From NCBI RefSeq assembly GCF_001411555.2, contig NC_049911.1, forward strand, positions 34,237,340-34,301,339: a DNA stretch of 64,000 bases, given 5' to 3'. The notes below the pieces were generated by a model. That model searched no databases and had not been told where the DNA came from. It was given only the letters and a program-made list of their open reading frames with translations. Of this stretch, positions 1-12,246 are shown piece after piece (positions within the stretch are counted from its first letter, which is position 1; each line of letters opens with the position of its first letter). This stretch comes from Juglans regia. Taxonomy: Eukaryota; Streptophyta; Magnoliopsida; Fagales; Juglandaceae. Made by a program: the position numbers and the translations under genes.

Positions 1-207
1 TTTTCAAATTACTCAAAACATTTCCTGTCTATACGCATTGTATTATCTGCTTTGCGTTTGTGACTTGTCTGCTAGAATGTGTATCTTGACTATATGGAAG
101 GTTCATTTTTTCGGGGGAAAAAAAAAAAAACTATAATCAATAACTGAAACATCATTTGATCATCAAAGCTTAAAAGTTAAAACAGGGACGTTAAGCCAAG
201 ATCTTAC

Positions 208-489
208 AGATTCTTTTGAAGACCCAGAACTTGCATCATGCGCTTCAATATTGCCAATGGAGGAGAACGGTGACTTCTCAAGAAGATTAGCAGCAATGTG
301 ATTACTGGAAAGAGCTCTGGAGAGTTCCATGGCTGAAAGACTCCATGATCTTGCAAGAAACTCCATGGACTCGGTCGGAGTTTCGGGTAGAGCACAAGAT
401 GAGGGTAGCCAACTTGCTGGAGCGCGTTCATCTATATTCTCCAGCCGACGCGACAAGCAATGGGAGACGCACGAGCTCACTGCAGTCAC
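208..489 (-). CDS. FORKED1-like / VAN3-binding protein (DUF828), 5' exon, partial
   Basis: The minus strand encodes a segment with the N-terminal signature of the plant DUF828/FORKED-like family: a PETPTES run followed by MEFLARSWSLSAMELSRAL, then an alternating Ser/Asn-rich stretch. Family members bind ARF-GAP trafficking proteins such as VAN3 and help position PIN auxin carriers during vein patterning; a C-terminal PH domain, expected further along, lies beyond the left edge. The exon ends at a good donor (GTAAGA, first base at 207). The start is not settled: no in-frame ATG lies upstream before a stop, and the first in-frame Met falls inside the conserved motif. A CAG acceptor allows the exon to begin at 479 with TG, so an ATG could be split by an intron whose preceding exon ends in A. 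Family call fairly sure; 5' limit uncertain. Confidence 0.7.
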
Positions 490-3317
490 GAATAATCAGA
501 CGGATGGAGTCAGTGCTTCTATTTCTTATCATAATATTGGAGATTATGATCATGGAAAGTTTCAATATGCATTTGGAAAAACGTTTTGAAAGTGCTATTC
601 TTACTTTAAAGAGCCAAGATTATTGCTTCAAAAGCAAGAAGCCAAGCAATGGCTTAGTTTCTAAAGTGCAAGACTACTTCAACCCAGTTGAGGCTCGATC
701 TTCGTGCAGAGAGTGGCCAGAGTGCAATTTCTGGTGCGAAGAAAGCAAGAGAAAGATAATGATGATGAAGAAGAGGGAGAACAGTTGGATATTTAAAAAG
801 GGAGGGAGAGAGAAGTTGCCATGTTTCTTTATTGAAGAAAATGACAGACAATAGAAGTGGAGGTGTAAGAGGGGTTACAATATTCTTTATAGGATATCAA
901 TAATCAAAGGTCCTCCAATATCAAGGCCAATCATTCTTGTCTCCAACACCTACATTGTTGCTTTTGGTTTCCACTCGTTCTTTATACGTAAAGAGCTAAA
1001 AACCCTTATCTTTTTCTCAGCTGCGGGATTCATCATGACTTGACTCTGATTTGTCACCACTCTCTCGTTCTAAAGCAGGGATGGACGGTGATCTTTTCGT
1101 ACCTAAATCTGTGCCCAGTTATAATTCAGCCAAAAATAAATGAATAAATTTCATTTTTTTTTATTATATATAAAATATCTTGTAGAGCATAGAGGAAGAA
1201 TAATATTATCAAGTAACTAAACGAAAAATATAAATTTCTTGTAAAGCATAGTGCAATGTTGGAATATATATAAATTATATTTAAATTCAACTCTTCCATG
1301 TTTTAACTTTATTTTCTTCGAGCCTATGTATAGACTTTTCAGACGAGACACTCTTTCCAGAAAGCATGTAGATGAACTTAATTTTGTTGTTATTACACCC
1401 CCCGAATTCCCAGTCTTTAGTTAGCCCGAGAACTGACAAATGAGAGGATGACGTTCATCGTTTGGATCTATGCACTACGTGAATATGCCAATATGCTGAA
1501 ATATTGACAAGGAAGATGGTGATCAGAGTCTAGCCTAGGTTTTGTTCTGACTAAGCCGTAACTAACCTTCGAGATAATCTTTTGATAAGATGCCCAACAT
1601 CATCGTAATTTCGTAAAATCAGGTCCAAAATCTTTGCCAAGGTACAGAATCTTGATCTGAGGGGCCGTAAGCAAAGCACGCAGTTTACGAAGTGTTAATT
1701 CTACTGGACCTTTTTAAGATGTCAAACTGAAACAAAGCACTTGGTCCTACCTTAAACCTCCTCCTGGGAGCCGCTGGAATCCGTAACGTCAACATAATCT
1801 TAGAAGTGGTCTAAAGAAAGGATATTTACAGTTTAAAATTACGTGCATATTTTATTTTAAATAAATAAATAAATATAAAATTTACATAAAAGAAATTATT
1901 TTTTAATAATAAATTCTAATTGTAGAAGCTCTAAATGTATAATACTAAATACAAACTGGACAAAAATCTTTTATAAAAATATAAACCCCGTTAAGAAAGA
2001 ATAAGTGTTCTACATTTTTTTCGTAATAAAATCCCAACTTTTTTATAGAAGATTGGGCGAAGTGTATGCATATATTTCACTTTTTATAAATTCATGGCAG
2101 ACCCATAAGAGCATAGGGTATCTTTAATCTATCTACGTACCTATCTGCGTTTGCACTTCCCTTCTTTCAATGCTCAGGTCTAATCATGTCGAGGAGTGTA
2201 AGAATAGGTTTGAGAAGTGAGATGAGAATTTTATATTTTATTTTAAAATTTAAAATATTATATTTTAATATTATTATTTTTATATTTAAAAAAAGTATAT
2301 TGAAATTTAAAAAAGTTGAATTATTTATTATATTTTATATAGAAATTTAAAAAATATATAATAATGAGATGAAAATTTTATATTTTATTCTAAACTTGCC
2401 CTAAATCGGGTACTATTGTTCCCGTCTCCCAAGGTCCCACGTACTACTAGTTTTTGGACTCTTTTCGTTGATTGATCACCTTTCAATCACACCCACCGAT
2501 AATTCATATGTTTTTTTTTCATGTATTTTTTAATCATTTTAAATATTTAAAAATAATAATAATTTACAATATTATTAAAAAATAATTTTTTAATTACTAA
2601 ATAAAAAATATATATATTTAAACCCATTATCGTCACTGCATTTTCCTTACTACTTAGAAAATGCTGGATATACAAACAAATGCATGGACCAAGGTTGCAC
2701 GAAAGAGAAGAATCGTTTTACCATGCAATTGGATTTGAGGCTAAAGCAGATTTCATGCAAATCCAAACAATCTATTTAAAAATTTATTTATTGATACATT
2801 AATATGCTATCATTTAAAATTAGTATAAAAAGTAATAATGATATTTTATTTTTAAAAAAACTGTAATAAGTCTCCCAGTCACTAATGTGTTTACTGTTTA
2901 CACATAAGAATATTAGAACTTTACTATGTTCTCACTCGTCGAGTATCAAATGAGGATTAGGACCATGACACTAGCTTGACAGAAGACTTTTAAAAAGTGT
3001 CACCTGTATTTTTTTTTTAAATGAAAAAATAAACTCTCAACAATCATCAATAGCTTTACGAAAATGCATTCATAATCAGAATTGAATAAAATGATCAGAA
3101 GAAATAATTGCTTGTCCAATAACTCCACCATGATGATACCCCCAAATAATTACTCTTTTTCTATGTCATCAGCCACTCCACTGTTTGTCATCATGGATTC
3201 CACATTATCAGGCACCATGTCGTGGCTCATCACCTAAACTAATAGCCCACTGAAGAATAGACTCGTCTCCCAATCCAAGCCCCCATTTTATGAATGGTAA
3301 GAAAGTGATATCTAAAA
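490..3317. other. Intergenic, upstream of the FORKED-like gene
   Basis: About 2.8 kb without a recognisable gene. The part next to the FORKED-like exon (490-1130) may hold its promoter, 5' UTR or an upstream exon. From about 1130 the DNA is AT-rich, with A/T tracts and a palindromic MITE remnant near 2205-2404. No coding similarity was recognised. Confidence 0.5.
2205..2404. mobile_element. AT-rich MITE, TGAGATGAGAT family, copy 1
   Basis: An element of about 200 bp opens with GTTTGAGAAGTGAGATGAGA and has a core of alternating TTTTAAAATTTAAAATA and AATTATTTATTATATTTTATATAGA tracts. The same core recurs near 11699, 21139, 31885, 45048, 45644, 47855 and 51590, in both orientations, which marks it as a dispersed non-autonomous repeat. 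Ends are approximate and no target duplication was established. Confidence 0.5.
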
Positions 3318-4656
3318 TTATATTTGATTTCCCTTACATAAAGCTTCGCAATATAAGAACCATCCAATGTTGTGTATCATGTCGTTAACTGAATAGAACA
3401 TCAAATTGCAGAGCATATCTGCCAATGGGGAAGGAAAGAGACTGGGAAAAGATCCAATGAAACAAAATATGCGGAAGATGCCGAGCCAATGTGTTGAGAC
3501 TATATTTAAAGAAGAAAATGTAATAGAGGGATGACAGTATAAAAAGGGAAACAAAACACGTAGACAAGAAAGAGTCCACAATGGCTTTTGCTTGAAGACA
3601 ACAGGACCTCTTTTCACATCTTGAAAGTAAGATGAAATATATTCACAAGTATAAAATATTGTATCTTTTATTGATTAGGATCTATTCCTTGGCCAAAAGG
3701 TGAAAAAATAGAAAGAGGCGGGGGGGGGGAGAGAGGGAGTGAGAAATGGACTTGATGCAAGTTCAGCCCTCACAACATCAACTACACTAGTTACCTCGGA
3801 GCCACTAAGATCCAAAGCCTCAAAAATTGATAGACAGATTCCTACATACCATCTTCATTTCACATCAAGAGTTCCGAAGAACAACTTCCTTTCGTACTGT
3901 TCGAATATAAAAATCTGAAGCATGGAAAAATTAGGGGAAAAACAGGTTAATAGAGCAGTATAAACAAAATAAAACACAACAAACTGCATGGAGCAAGATA
4001 AGTTGATACCTGAAAGAACATCTTACAGTACTTTTTAAATTCCGAAGGGCCTGGGAACCTGGGTTCAAACTTATCCAGGTCAACATCCAGGGTTTGATCC
4101 AAAAAAGATAGAGCAATAAGAACAGAAAGCTACTCATCCTGAATTGAATGAAATACATAGTCAAAACAACCAAATAACATCAAAGAATATCTCTGATCAA
4201 CTAACAAAATAGTAGAAGAAACGCTACATATCATCCACTGAACAACACAACATGAAACTGGTTAGGTCATTTTCGCCACCTATGCATGCAGAAACCCAAT
4301 GCTTTGGAATGCTTAGTGCCAAGCTTCGACAAATCCAGTCCTAGCAACATCCAATGCGTTTGTACTTTCTAGTCCCCTCGCATAAAAAAAAGATTATACG
4401 ATCTGGCAATGGAAGACCTCAATCAATTGAAACTATATCACTTTTGCCATCGGTGTACATTCTTTGAGTGCAATACTTCAGATCCATAGCTGGAACAAGA
4501 AAGAGAAAAAAAAAATGATACATGAGCATCAATACCTCATCATCTATTATTCAAAATAATAGTTCTAGTATGAAAACTTTGAAAGCAGAGAATGTAAAAA
4601 TATTGCAAAAAAAAAAAATGAGATCATAACTGGATGAAGTAAAATCCCCATACCGG
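3318..4656 (-). other. Downstream region / probable 3' UTR of the casein kinase gene
   Basis: This stretch follows the stop codon of the casein kinase I gene on the minus strand. The near part (about 4400-4656) is most likely 3' UTR. Two exon-like segments further down (near 4013-4110 and 3860-3920 on the minus strand) read open across a plausible donor/acceptor pair but match no family I recognise. A polyG/GA tract lies near 3720. Confidence 0.35.
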
Positions 4657-7600
4657 TTACTTGGTTGAAGAATTTCGTTTTAATGATGCCATCCAGCTGC
4701 TTGAAGCACCAGTTCCATTCCCAAGTCCACGACCCATGTAAACAGTTTGTGCTGGACCCTCAGGTGCAGCAAATTTACTTTTTAAAGCTCTTGGCAGAGC
4801 AGATGAAGTAGATGGCATAGGCACATTTCTCACTGTCTGCAACAATATATGTCAAGAAATTTCGAATGAAATTCACAATATGACCAAATTATGGCAAGAG
4901 TGATGACAGTAAGCAACAAAGCTTTGATAGAAACAAAGATATCACATCAAGTGCAACAGGTGGATAGACATCCAGTATATACATTTATGGACTCTGAAAG
5001 AAGTGAACAGGAGATCGAAGCAAATGAACCATGACATAATTAGCATAAGAAAACGCCTTACATGTTCCTCCACTGGGTTTGGAACACCGAAATTGCGACT
5101 TGTAGATGATCTAAACTGCATATGAACATCTTGATGTGTATGCTTACTTGCTCCCCCAGGCTTTGTAACCTGAGCTGAATAAGAAGCATCCTTAATTCCT
5201 GAAATTCAAGAATGAACCAAAGACATAATAAGATACACTGCAAAACATCATCTTAAATATAACAGGGTCCCTCTTCAAATAAACAAAGCTATTGTGACCC
5301 AAATTTTAACTCAAGGGAAAATCTTAATGCCAGCTAAATTGGTAAAAACAGCATGTTTTATAAGTCAAAACAGAAGAGATCCAGTATTAACCAGCAGCCC
5401 AGTCTTCAAAGCTGCTGTTCATTTCTATTTCATTTGTGTATTACAAGAAATTATGGCGACGACTCATTTACACACAATGCATGCATATCAATATGCTATG
5501 GAAAACTTACTGAACAATTTCATTTTAAAAGACAATTTGTATGGCCCCTGACTGTATTCATCACAATGCATGCAGAAATACTCAATGTTGACTGCAACCC
5601 AGCCACAACTTAAAATTTTGGTAAGACCTAGAATTACTCATGAACATGAGCAAGGATGGAGCTTACCTATATGCTTATTCACATCCATCGGCATTGGTAG
5701 GCTGCCAGTCACTCCAACTGGCTGCAAATTTAACAGTCAAGTTGTCAGAGAACAGAAACAGTCAAAATATTAACAACAGTTAGAAAGGCCATCTACAATT
5801 TGAAGTAACTTTAAAGGAGTAGCTGCAGCTAAAACTTAACTGGAACTCAGATAGAGAAAAGATGTTTCATGCATATAAATGTTTGCCAGCAATTTGCTTA
5901 ATATAGTGGATAGAACAAAAAGTTATGGTAATACTAACAGTTGATTGAGCCTGCATCTTTGTCCGTTGTGTCTGCTGGTATTTTAAAATGGTCCAATCAA
6001 ATACATAATCAAACTCATATCCTGCTAAGATCAAAGAATCATAAAAATCACAAGCCAAACTAGACCGTCAATTGACGCTCCAAACAAATTTTAAATGACA
6101 CCGACATAGAAAATGATTTAGGATATTTTCTTTTTTTTTTTATAAGTGCTTTAGGATATTTTCTACAGAAAGAAAGACGGTGAATCTAAACTAGTACAAA
6201 GTTGGTAAGATAAAGACCCCCAATTTTGCACACTCAATGACGACAAGTACAACAAGGTCCACCTGCTAAAGTCTAAAAAATATGGACTACTTTTAAAATT
6301 GGCTAGGTAAACTATGTCTTAATCAAATCAGTGCTTCCTTTACTTGGCAGTGTTTTTAGACACATGCTAGTCTGTCTAAACATCACTAATTACAAGAACT
6401 CTAGATTTCCAATGTAAATACAAGCTTCTGTAGTGCAAATGACTTATAAGTGATTAGTCATTTGCAGTGAATATCAACTTGTTGAATTACTTGGGCTGCA
6501 GTTCTAAAGGCAATGGTGCAAATTCAAGATGTGATGAAACAAAAATGATAAGTACCTTCACGAGTAAACAAGTCACGAAACAGGCGCTTCAAGAATCCAT
6601 AATCAGGTGTTTGATCAAAAGTCAAAGAGTGGCAATAATGGAAGTATGATGCGAACTCCACAGGATGGGACTTGCACAGGAACTATTAAGAGAAATGCGA
6701 GTTAGCTGACGTTAACACAGAAATCCAAGCTTAGATGATGAAATGCACCTAAGAAGCAACCATCAGAATTTCCTTGAGCCAATAACAATATATGTCCATA
6801 AACCGTTAAGAATTGATCCTTCTCCACTACATTATACACAGCATCTATACTCTAGCCTCTTCCATAACTTAAAAGTTTTTCCTTTTTCTATTTTCAATTA
6901 CTAGGTAGGTTAACTCATGCAACCATGGGATCAAAACCTGCAACCTTTCATCCACCACCACATATTAAGGGAGGTAGAAGTGTGATTTGGGCTACCTTCA
7001 TAAACCCCATTTCTAGCCCCTTTTTATTTAAAAAATGAAACCCGGGAGCTCCTCATACAGCTTAATTGGGTTATTTATTAAATTATTAATTGTCCTAAGA
7101 GCTTAAATTGATAGGAACGAGTGAATTTAATTTTTCTTCCTAACATTTCCATTCACGTGTGAGCCAAACTCCTTCTTAATAAGTAGATCCAAAATGTCAA
7201 ATATTTAAATGAAATTTGGGGTGAGGTGTAAATTCAAGGTTCAAACTCAAGACTTCTACTCTGATACCATATTGATCACAAGCTATCCCAAAAGCCTAAG
7301 TTGATTTGAAGTATTTAATTATTTTCTAACACTCGTATTATTCTTTGGGTCTTGCTAATGAAAATGCAAGAAAAATGGGGTAGTTTCTTTCCTTTTGGGG
7401 GGGGCGTGGGGTGAGAGTCAAACACAACCATATTAGAATTGAATGATTTCTTCCATTCAAACCATAAACATAATTTATAAAATTAATCATGTTAAGGATA
7501 CATGCCTCAATAGGAGTCGATAACTTCTTCTCACATATCTTGTCATATTTTTGCTTTTTTATGGCAGCCTTTAGACCCTGCCAAGGAAGACTAGATATAC

Positions 7601-10166
7601 AAACAAACTGGTCAGTTTGATGGAGTCATGAAATTATATTGCTCATATTCATATCATTAGGTGAAAATATCAAAAACATCAAGGCTATTAAAAATGACAA
7701 GCTTAGGCATAACATACCTTCCTCTTAGAAAGTACAGGAGAACATAGCCAAGTGACTCCAAATCATCCCGACGGCTTTGTTCTGAGAAATTAAATAAAGT
7801 AAATAAGGAATAATGCAGCAATCTATCAGTCAATGGAATGGACTACATCTCTCTACTTACCAATTCCCAAATGAGTATTGCAACTTGCATAACGTGCAGT
7901 CCCTGTCAAGTTTTTGTTCTCTCTTTGTGATTTTGTCAAAAGATGGGAGGAAAAGGGAATATTTAGCCAATTATGAGCACGAAACAATAGTATCTATGTA
8001 AACAATACTTATAAAAAAGACAATAGTATCTATGTAAACATAAATACAGAGGAATGGATAAATAAAGGTACAAAATAAATTACAGAAAGTTTTAGTAATC
8101 ATTACAGCCTTGCTAACAAAGCCATCACCATATTCCAGGAAACCCATTCTGTAAATTTTCCCCATTTTTGCAGGTGCCATCGCAACCATTTACAATAATC
8201 CAAATAAGACTTCTACAAATTTTCTTATGCTTTAAAAACCATCTAAACTTACAAAAACTGTTACTCTAAAAATATAATCTCGTCACATGAAAGATTAATT
8301 TGTCTGATAAATTACTTCAAAAAATTTCTTTCAATTTATAAAAAATAATTTAATAGGAAAGTTATATTAACTGAACCCATATTGAACGTGTGTAATACAT
8401 GCATTGAACATAGTAAGACCCTCTAGAACGGTTAGACAACAAATAAGAAGCACAAAACTCGCTGGATTTCAAGCAAGAATCTGGTCGCGGGGTCTTTACC
8501 TGTAAGGAATATGCTTATTTGTTGTCGGATCTCGATATCTTTTTGCAAGTCCAAAATCAATCATATAAACCTAATGAACATGATAACTTTCATAAGGACC
8601 GAGAATAAAAGGTGGCAAAGAGGAGAACATAATAACTTATGTGGTTAGGTATTGAAGAAGTCACCACAATGAAATTTACCAGAGTTGCTTTCCTGCCAAG
8701 ACCCATGAGAAAGTTATCTGGTTTGATGTCTCTATGCAAATACCCTTTAGAATGCACATACTCTATTCTTGTAATCTGCAATATAATAAACAACACAAAT
8801 TAAATGAATAACATTGTTTGATCATTCAACAAAATTGAATGGAAAGAACTAAAACTATTTGTACTTTGTGACAACAATAATGCAGCATGCCAAACTTTAG
8901 TAAGAGTTCTTATGTTATATCTTGACACAAAACAATTTGGAGGTACATGATTTATATAAATTAAATATCAGTTAAAAATCTTCTATAAAGAAATGGTTCC
9001 TGATTTAATCACAATTCACAACAAAAAGAAAGAAACCCACACAAACCCCCCCCCCCCCCCAACTCCGAAAGTTTTAAGACAAATACCCCTCAAGAACAAA
9101 TCTAATTAATGAGATACCCTGAAAAGAAAAAGTAAAATGAACAAACCCAAAAAACAACCCTTCTCCAGCGGCTAAAACAATGGAAAAATATAGGCTGCCT
9201 GTAACAACAGTCACGGAAAGCCATCATTAAGTCAATATCCAATTACCATATGATCAGCCAACATTAAAACCGTTTTCAGGGAGAACTTTCTTCCACAATA
9301 GACGAAAAGATCTTCAAGACTTGGTCCCAGCAGGTCAAGGATGAGGGCATTGTCTTCTCCATCTACTCCACACCATTTCATGTTTGCAATACCGCCTGAG
9401 AGTCACAAACTCGAGGAATTAATATCCAAAACAATATGACCAGCTTAACAACTTGCGATAGCTCCAACATAAATTTTCTGCTACTTCATCCTTACTTCCT
9501 CCTTTAAGAATATTATATAGCTTGGCCTCATATAGCAATTGCGGATGCTTGGTCTTGCGGTTTTCCTACAAACCAAAAGGTGTGTGTGAGTGAACGATAA
9601 CCAAATAACTAATACTAGACCCTATACAAAGTTCTTCTCAAATAAGCAACTTAGCAAAGCAAACCAGAACATTGTTTTATCCCGCGGTACCCTTCTATGC
9701 AAGTCCAATTTCTTAAACAGCATGCAATTTTGTACAGGAAAACAATCCAATAATTAGATTAATTTGCCATTGAAAATAATGCCTTGCTCTGACATAAGCA
9801 GAAACAGCTCAAGACAACACATTTGAAACCCAAGTAGAATTGAAGGGGCTAAAACAACGAGAGAAACCAGACAACACGAGCTCACTATTCTCTTTGCCAA
9901 AATTCAATAAAATCGAAACGCAAAGGATAAATCAAAGAAGACTTACAATCTTCACGGCGACGATTTCACAGGTGTCGATATGGGTCGCTTAAACAAATCA
10001 AGAAAAATTGGGAACGGAAAATCAATAATCAGAACGGGAATTTTTCTAAACAGAAAAAAGAAAACTACACAAATCAGTAGATCCACAAACCAAGAAAAAT
10101 TTCGCCAAACGATCCGCTGCCTATTTTGCGACCTAATTTGTACTTCTCTCCCACGATCCTCTCCAT
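4657..10166 (-). CDS. Casein kinase I-like protein kinase (CKL3/CKL4 type)
   Basis: Complete gene, 14 coding exons on the minus strand: 10091-10166, 9947-9987, 9496-9565, 9247-9395, 8680-8775, 8500-8570, 7861-7922, 7718-7781, 7506-7590, 6556-6682, 5939-6021, 5667-5721, 5062-5198, 4657-4836. All phases join, giving 1296 nt and 431 aa. It is a Ser/Thr kinase of the CK1 family. The Gly loop GSGSFGE is at residues 16-22, the ATP-binding Lys at 38 (VAVK), the catalytic loop HRDIKPDN at 126-133, DFG at 149-151, and the CK1-typical LTGTARYAS follows. The N-terminus [14 protein letters not shown] and the THIDT segment match the plant CKL3/4 subgroup. The C-terminal third (from about 305) is low-complexity Ser/Thr/Gln-rich, as usual in plant CKLs. 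Intron 9 appears to use a GC donor (GAG then GCATGT). Introns hold two micro-insertions with LINE-like tails. Plant CKLs act in hormone, light and microtubule signalling; the precise role here is not known. Confidence 0.93.
6117..6164 (-). mobile_element. LINE-tail micro-insertion in kinase intron 10
   Basis: An 18-bp insert (6132-6149; on the minus strand GCACTTATAAAAAAAAAA) is flanked by perfect 15-bp direct repeats TTTAGGATATTTTCT at 6117-6131 and 6150-6164. The insert matches the last bases of plant LINEs (ACTTATAAAA plus poly-A), such as the one at 34632. It looks like an extremely 5'-truncated retroposition event. Confidence 0.65.
6890..7330. repeat. Degraded repeat inside kinase intron 9
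   Basis: This intron stretch contains phrases typical of dispersed plant repeats, such as ACTCTGATACCATATTGATC followed by AAGCTATCCCAAAAGCC, and no open frame. It probably is an old inserted element; boundaries and class are not determinable by eye. Confidence 0.35.
7984..8040 (+). mobile_element. LINE-tail micro-insertion in kinase intron 6
   Basis: The insert is only 15 bp (8005-8019, ATACTTATAAAAAAG), flanked by perfect 21-bp direct repeats at 7984-8004 and 8020-8040. The insert is the terminal ACTTATAAAAAA of LINE 3' ends. The long perfect duplication indicates target-primed integration. Confidence 0.65.
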
Positions 10167-10310
10167 TTATATCTTCCTATCGCTCCTTCCCTCTCCTGTG
10201 GAACTCGATTAAAAGAATGTCGGAGGGTTCCCAACGAATGATTTGCAGATTTGGAACGAGGGCTTCAATGAAGACCGACGGGTGAAGACCCGGAGAGAAG
10301 GATCAAGAAA

Positions 10311-10319
10311 TTATATATA
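10311..10319 (-). promoter_or_regulatory. Candidate TATA box of the casein kinase gene
   Basis: TATATATAA on the minus strand lies about 145 bp upstream of the start codon at 10166. The intervening leader contains no ATG that I could find, which fits a short 5' UTR starting roughly 30 bp downstream of this box. Confidence 0.4.
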
Positions 10320-11698
10320 CTCGATAAATGAAACCGAGCCGAGTTTTGTTATTTAGAGTGGATGACGGGGACGATATTACAATTTGTGAAAGTTTGGGGC
10401 CATTTCGCAAATGGTGACAAATTTCGTCTTCTGAATGTCCGTTGAAGTCTTTCCAAGTACCGATAGAACCGACTGCTTGAGCTGTTTTGAGGTTGTTTCC
10501 TACTCTATTTTCTATAAATATGTAATTTCATTTGGAGTTGTCCGTTGATAGGATAAGAAATTGTCCATCCTTCCTTGTGATCTTTCATTAACAAGAGAAA
10601 TTACTACATATTTTCGGACTCTAAATAATACATTTATCTCATCTTATTACATCATATATTGTAATTAAAATTAATTATGTAAACATTAATCTTAATTAAT
10701 ATAACTTCATAATACCACGTGTCTATATTTTAATAACTACTCGTTAATTAGAGCTTTCTTTGTTGGGTTGTTAAATTAGTTAGATTCACTTATATTTAAT
10801 ATTTATCTTTTTTAACATTATTTTTAAAATTTTAATATATCTATCTTCTTTTTTTCATAATAAACCCTTATAATTCGGCCATGTATTCTAAAAAAAATGT
10901 TATCTATACACAAAATTTGCTATAACTCTATAATAGATTCAAAGAAGCTGTCTTTTAATACACATGTATATATATTTATATACTAGTAATGTTAGGTAAA
11001 AGTGTTAGGTGGGCAAGTTTTGTATAGATATTTAAAATATATATATAGACTCTATTAAAAAATTAGATTTTTTTTTTTCATGGTGTAGTTCACTTTTTAT
11101 AATTTTATATGAGATTTATATACTTAAAATAATTATTTTATCGACTACTATTCACTATCTTACACTGCATATCTTATAAAATAAAATAAAATAAAAACTG
11201 TCAGATATGAAGTATGTGAGTGAATAATAACTAATATATAATAAAATTTATATATAAATCTTGTACAAGTCATTTACTATCATCACAATTAGATAGACCC
11301 GTAATCATATTAATAGGAGAAGGTTTTTTTTTTTTATAAAATTAATAGGAGAAGTTACTATTGAAGTTTCTTTGTAATTATTTTTTAAACCTTAACTTTG
11401 CATACGCTTGATGTAAGACTCAACGTTTACACGGCTAAACGTTTAATAATCCGTAGTTCTATAAGTCTTGCATTACGAGAAGAGAAGTATTATCCAATTG
11501 AGATCCTCCGCTAAGCATATGAAAACATGAAAAGATTTGGTCAATAAATTTTTAAGTTAAACTTCGAGGAAATTCTCCAAATTATATTTTTTTATCACCA
11601 TCGCTTCGTGGGTTATTTCCAGTAAACTTCAGGGGGCCAAAAAAAAAACTTGAGTTTTAACGTTGGATTTTGGTTTAATATCTCTATTGTATTCAAAA

Positions 11699-11891
11699 AA
11701 CATCTTATCTTATCTTATCTCATATAATTATTATAATTTTTTTCAATTTTTAATATAAAATAAAATAAATAATTCAATTTTTTCAAATCTTAAAATAAAA
11801 ATAATATTAAAAAATATATTCTAACAATACTTTATTCAATTTTTTAACTTTAATCTTAATTCATCTCATCTCATATGCGAAAACAAACGAG
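11699..11891. mobile_element. AT-rich MITE, TGAGATGAGAT family, copy 2
   Basis: Bounded by CATCTTATCTTATCTTATCT on the left and TCATCTCATCTCATATG on the right, with the shared AATAATTCAATTTTTT / AAAATAAAAATAATATTA core. It lies in the opposite orientation to the copy near 2205. Ends approximate. Confidence 0.5.
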
Positions 11892-11942
11892 TCAAAATAA
11901 TTGATTGTCTACTCGATTTCTTTTCTAATTAATTAATTAAGA

Positions 11943-12094
11943 TATGTTTAGATAGTAAAGTGATCTTAAATGATTTATAAATAATAATAAAAAAATAAAA
12001 AATAATAATAAAATATTAAATAATAATAAATATATAAAAATTAATTATAAAATATTAAATAAAAATAAGATTACACCATTACCTAAACACAACC
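11943..12094. mobile_element. MITE with imperfect terminal inverted repeats
   Basis: The left end TGTTTAGATAGTAAAGTGAT and the reverse complement of the right end (TTGTGTTTAGGTAATGGTGT) are related, with an AT-only interior of ATAATAAA repeats. Size about 150 bp. No clean target duplication was established. Confidence 0.4.
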
Positions 12095-12246
12095 TTAAAA
12101 AAAAACTTTTTAACTTTGAATGCATTGACCAGTCAGCGTAGGAAGTTAGGAAGGAAAAAATAAAAAAAAGCTTGCTTTACATCACACTACAATTATATGA
12201 CCTGTCAACAGCGAATCACGTAAATACATTAGATGTAAAGATTTAG

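Noticed and set aside
9980..10285. Plus-strand open frame of 101 codons with an RKIGNGK-like start
   Set aside because: It overlaps exon 1 and exon 2 of the casein kinase gene on the other strand; the kinase-like look is chance and the minus-strand frame is clearly the coding one.
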